DNA of 6,880 bases from JBEKCP01 sp050014815 (GTDB lineage: Bacteria > Planctomycetota > Planctomycetia > Pirellulales > Thermoguttaceae). The DNA lies in contig JBEKCP010000477.1 of the NCBI GenBank assembly GCA_050014815.1, forward strand, positions 1 through 6,880. The letters are read 5' to 3'. The stretch's first letter is position 1. Each line of letters opens with the position of its first letter. The translations under genes and the position numbers were made by a program. Below are positions 4,874 through 6,880 of this stretch, one piece after another. Below the pieces are notes generated by a model. The model did not search any database. It was not told the origin of the DNA and saw only the letters and a program-made list of their open reading frames with translations.

Positions 4874-5938
4874 ATGAGCAGTCTGTGGAAGGCGGCGGAG
4901 GTCTATCTGCGGTTGCGGTCGCGTGGGTGCGCCGGCGCGGCATGGCCGGCGGTGGTGATTTGCGTCGCGGCCGCCTGGGGGCCCGCGCCGGCGGCGGCCC
5001 AACCCAACCCCGGCGGCGCGGCCGCCAGGAAGGCCGCCAAGCCCGCCGGCGATGAGGTCCCTCCGCCCGAGGACGTGTCCCTCACTACCGGCGACGGCCT
5101 CGGCCTGGCGATGACGTACTTCCCCGGCACCAAGGGCAAGGACTCGATCCCGGTGATCCTCCTGCACGCGATGAAAGGGAGCCGGCAGGACTTTATCAAG
5201 GACGGGGGGCTGGCGCCCTACTTGCAGGAGAAGCTGGGCTGCGCCGTGTTGGCGCCCGACCTGCGGGGGCACGGCGAGAGCACCACCATCACTCTGGACA
5301 AGAAGACGAAGACCCTCAGCGCCGCCAAGCTCCAGCCGTCGCAGTTCGCCCTGATGATTACCCAGGACCTGCAGGCGGTGAAGGATTTCCTATGGAAGAA
5401 GAACAACGCCCGGGACCTGAATATCGACAAGCTCTGCGTAGTGGGCTTCGAAATGGGGGCCTCGGTCGCCTTGGATTTCGCCTTGTACGATGCCATGGGT
5501 TACGACCAGGGAACGCCTGTCTACGGTCCGCTGAAGCTTGGGCGATTCGTCAAGTCGCTCGTGTTGGTCTCGCCCGAATGGTCGTTCCCGGGGCTGAAGA
5601 CGGCCGACGCCGTGAAGTCTGCGGACGTCCAGCGGAACATCTCCGTTATGGTCCTGGTCGGCAAGGACAACCCGAAGTTCATGGCGGATGCCAAGCGCTT
5701 CAACGACATGTTCGCGAGGTACCATTCCGGTGAAGAAGACAAACCGATGGAACTCAAAACGCTCTGGTTCGGACGCCTCGAAACCAGCCTGGAGGGGGCC
5801 AAGTTGCTGGACACGAAGGCGACGGGACCGGGGATCGACACCCCGAAGCTGGTCGGCAAGTTCCTCTATTACCGGATGGTCAAGAATCCCGAGGCGAGCA
5901 AGATCGCCTGGAAAGAGCGGAAACGCCCGCACGAGTAA
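4874..5938 (+). CDS. Secreted alpha/beta-hydrolase-fold protein lacking the nucleophile serine, 354 aa
   Basis: An exported alpha/beta-hydrolase-fold protein, probably non-catalytic or with altered chemistry. From ATG 4874 there is a signal peptide: basic n-region (RLRSRG, 13-18), hydrophobic core 21-35 and an APAAA/Q cut near residue 42. Fold landmarks follow in order: VILLHAM (94-100) at the oxyanion strand, APDLRGHGES (127-136), and the nucleophile-elbow strand LCVVGFEMGASVALDFAL (187-204). In that elbow the usual G-x-S-x-G reads G191-F-E193-M-G195, with Glu in place of Ser. The strand ISVMVLVGKDNP (256-267) may bring the acid position, while the C-terminal stretch LWFGRLETSLEGAKLL (297-312) shows no obvious catalytic His. 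In-frame ATGs at 4817 and an upstream open frame would put non-signal residues in front and fall in the palindrome block, so 4874 is preferred; AAGG lies about 10 nt upstream. The substrate is unknown. Confidence 0.85.
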   Translation: MSSLWKAAEVYLRLRSRGCAGAAWPAVVICVAAAWGPAPAAAQPNPGGAAARKAAKPAGDEVPPPEDVSLTTGDGLGLAMTYFPGTKGKDSIPVILLHAMKGSRQDFIKDGGLAPYLQEKLGCAVLAPDLRGHGESTTITLDKKTKTLSAAKLQPSQFALMITQDLQAVKDFLWKKNNARDLNIDKLCVVGFEMGASVALDFALYDAMGYDQGTPVYGPLKLGRFVKSLVLVSPEWSFPGLKTADAVKSADVQRNISVMVLVGKDNPKFMADAKRFNDMFARYHSGEEDKPMELKTLWFGRLETSLEGAKLLDTKATGPGIDTPKLVGKFLYYRMVKNPEASKIAWKERKRPHE

Positions 5939-5961
5939 TCTCTTGCACCAGCCCGAATGGA

Positions 5962-6030
5962 ACACTAGCCCGAAGCGCAAGCGAGGGACGCAGACTAGGC
6001 AATTCCCTCGCTTGCGCGTCGGGCTAGTGT
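5962..6030. repeat. Long palindrome (27-bp arms) between convergent genes
   Basis: The arm at 5962-5988 (begins ACACTAGCCCGA, ends GCGAGGGA) is the reverse complement of 6004-6030 at 26 of 27 positions, the exception being A5974. The loop is 15 nt (5989-6003). It sits 24 bp after the hydrolase-like stop and 15 bp before the LysM stop on the other strand, so its transcript would fold strongly from both sides and could act as a shared 3' end. From memory, the same palindrome family is widespread in planctomycete intergenic DNA and gives SPTRKRG-like strings in false ORFs. Confidence 0.92.
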
Positions 6031-6044
6031 CGAACACGCTGCCG

Positions 6045-6653
6045 TTACGGCGTAACCGGGACGAGCCGCCCCGGAGTGACCAGCGGCGGTGCGGGTTGCG
6101 GGATGGGGGGGGCCGCTGCGGGGGCCGGGCACCGAGCGGCGCTCGGTCGCGGTGGGATCTTCAGCTCGCACCCGATCGGCAACAATCTCGGATCGGCCAG
6201 GATGCCCCGGTTCGCCTCGAATATCTCCGAAGCGCGGTCGGCGGAGCCCAGATAGCGCTGGGCCAGGGCGGGCAGCGTGTCGCCGTCGACGATCTTGTGG
6301 GTTACGGGAGCCGGCGGCCGGCCGGGCAAATCCAGGCCCATCGAAAAACCCCATCGCGACGTCGCCTGGGAACCGCCCGCCGGATAGAGTCTTGCCAGGT
6401 CCGGTGCGGCAGCCCCCCCATCGGTCGGCCTGAGCATGGTGGGCGATGACGACGGCTCCTTCGGGGTCCCGGAGGGCGCGGTGAGGTCCTGCGGCCGGAC
6501 CGCCGGCGACTCCCGCTTGTGCAACACCAATTGATCGCCGCCGGCGGGAATCGGCACGTCGCTGCGGCCGTCCGGATGGCGAAACAACAGGGCTAGCGAC
6601 AGTCCGCCCACCAGCACGGCCACGGCTGCCGCGATTCGTATCCGCTGGTCCAT
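6045..6653 (-). CDS. Membrane-anchored LysM-domain protein, 202 aa
   Basis: A small envelope protein with one N-terminal membrane helix and one LysM module, a fold that binds N-acetylglucosamine-containing glycans such as peptidoglycan. Residues 1-6 (MDQRIR) are a short basic cytoplasmic tip, 7-24 (IAAAVAVLVGGLSLALLF) form the helix, 25-116 are a Pro/Ser/Gly-rich disordered linker, and 117-167 are the LysM: VTHKIVDGDTLPALAQRYLG, then ASEIFEANRGIL and LLPIGCELKIPP. The tail (168-202) is Pro/Ala-rich. The LysM shows the usual opening G/D-D-T-L and closing L-P-x-G-x-x-L-x-I-P pattern. ATG 6653 was chosen because GAGGG lies 7 nt upstream and the membrane helix follows at once; the frame is open to 6821, but that extension is basic, repeat-bearing and unlike a domain. 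It is convergent with the hydrolase-like gene. The role is probably wall tethering or morphogenesis; no enzyme domain is seen. Confidence 0.87.
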   Translation of the reverse strand: MDQRIRIAAAVAVLVGGLSLALLFRHPDGRSDVPIPAGGDQLVLHKRESPAVRPQDLTAPSGTPKEPSSSPTMLRPTDGGAAAPDLARLYPAGGSQATSRWGFSMGLDLPGRPPAPVTHKIVDGDTLPALAQRYLGSADRASEIFEANRGILADPRLLPIGCELKIPPRPSAARCPAPAAAPPIPQPAPPLVTPGRLVPVTP

Positions 6654-6660
6654 TGGCTTT

Positions 6661-6665
6661 CCCTC
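6661..6665 (-). promoter_or_regulatory. Shine-Dalgarno site of the LysM gene
   Basis: On the minus strand GAGGG ends 7 nt before ATG 6653. It is one of the clearest ribosome binding sites in the window and supports 6653 over in-frame starts further upstream. Confidence 0.7.
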
Positions 6666-6677
6666 GCGCGGGCCGAA

Positions 6678-6690
6678 GGGGACAGTCCCC
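6678..6690. repeat. GGGGACAGTCCCC palindrome in the LysM leader
   Basis: A perfect 6-bp-arm palindrome around a central A (GGGGAC-A-GTCCCC), 25 nt upstream of the LysM start. From memory this exact string is a common dispersed intergenic motif in planctomycetes and some other GC-rich bacteria. It could be a binding site or just a repeat. It would form only a weak RNA hairpin because the loop is too small. Confidence 0.7.
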
Positions 6691-6834
6691 ATCGTCTCTA
6701 GGAGGTATCGGGGAGCCGGGGCGGAGGTTTTCAGCCGGTTCCGGCCGCGGGAGCGATTGCCCAAACCCGGGATCGAGTTCTGTCGAGTCTGGCGGAAATG
6801 CCGCGGCCGGTTGTAACGCATTTGCCGGTCTTGC

Positions 6835-6855
6835 CTCGTAACCGATGGATACGAG
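6835..6855. repeat. Hairpin near the end of the window
   Basis: CTCGTA (6835-6840) pairs with TACGAG (6850-6855), and after an A-A mismatch CC (6842-6843) pairs with GG (6847-6848). The rest of 6691-6834 shows no gene or repeat that I can support; on the minus strand it is the region upstream of the LysM gene, and I could not identify a convincing promoter in it. Confidence 0.5.
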
Positions 6856-6865
6856 CATGTTTAGC

Positions 6866-6880
6866 GGGGGGGGGGGGGGG
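6866..6880 (+). other. Terminal run of 15 G, probable contig end or sequencing artefact
   Basis: The window ends in 15 uninterrupted G after TTAGC. No other homopolymer of this size occurs in the window. Two-colour Illumina chemistry calls absent signal as G, so assembled read ends often carry poly-G tails. The simplest reading is that the true sequence ends near 6865 and these bases should not be trusted. Confidence 0.8.

Noticed and set aside
4638..6030. Insertion sequence bounded by the palindromes
   Set aside because: The palindromes on the two sides differ from each other and no transposase is encoded between them.
6654..6821. N-terminal extension of the LysM protein to 6821
   Set aside because: It translates a leader with a dispersed palindrome, is strongly basic, and would put the membrane helix after 60 residues; ATG 6653 has a good ribosome site.

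Overview
The window looks like a complete short contig from a GC-rich bacterium, most likely a planctomycete of the Pirellulales/Gemmatales kind. The grounds are: a Ser/Thr kinase with the N-terminal helical segment and DMG motif common in that phylum; a secreted HEAT-repeat protein; strong GC bias at third codon positions; weak or absent Shine-Dalgarno sites at most genes; and intergenic gaps filled with short palindromic repeats. The window ends in 15 consecutive G, which suggests a contig end. The assignment rests on gene style, not on a marker gene.

Layout: 1-173 is a leader that can fold into a closed, branched RNA. 174-803 (+) encodes 5-formyltetrahydrofolate cyclo-ligase. 804-900 holds a near-perfect AT-rich hairpin. 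901-3530 (+) is one membrane-anchored Ser/Thr kinase gene, broken by an apparent -1 frameshift near 2160-2170: kinase domain in the first frame, then membrane helix, Pro/Lys/Glu-rich linker and an unrecognised C-terminal domain in the second. 3531-3690 is a block of inverted and tandem repeats that runs into the signal-peptide region of a secreted HEAT-repeat protein (about 3636-4637, +). 4638-4873 carries a minus-strand relic that reads like the C-terminus of an FAD-dependent oxidoreductase, followed by nested palindromes. 4874-5938 (+) is a secreted alpha/beta-hydrolase-fold protein without the usual nucleophile serine. 5939-6044 is a 27-bp-arm palindrome between convergent genes. 6045-6653 (-) encodes a membrane-anchored LysM protein, with its leader in 6654-6880.

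The kinase, HEAT protein and hydrolase-like protein lie on one strand and are all predicted to be anchored in or exported across the membrane; the LysM protein adds a possible wall-binding factor on the other strand. They may share cell-envelope roles, but the repeat-filled gaps of about 100-240 bp argue against a tight operon. The cyclo-ligase is a housekeeping folate enzyme with no evident link to the rest.

I see no defence system, CRISPR array, tRNA, rRNA or intact transposon. The points most worth a second look are the leader RNA, the repeat-derived signal peptide, the kinase frameshift with a non-RD catalytic loop, the nucleophile-less hydrolase and the oxidoreductase relic.
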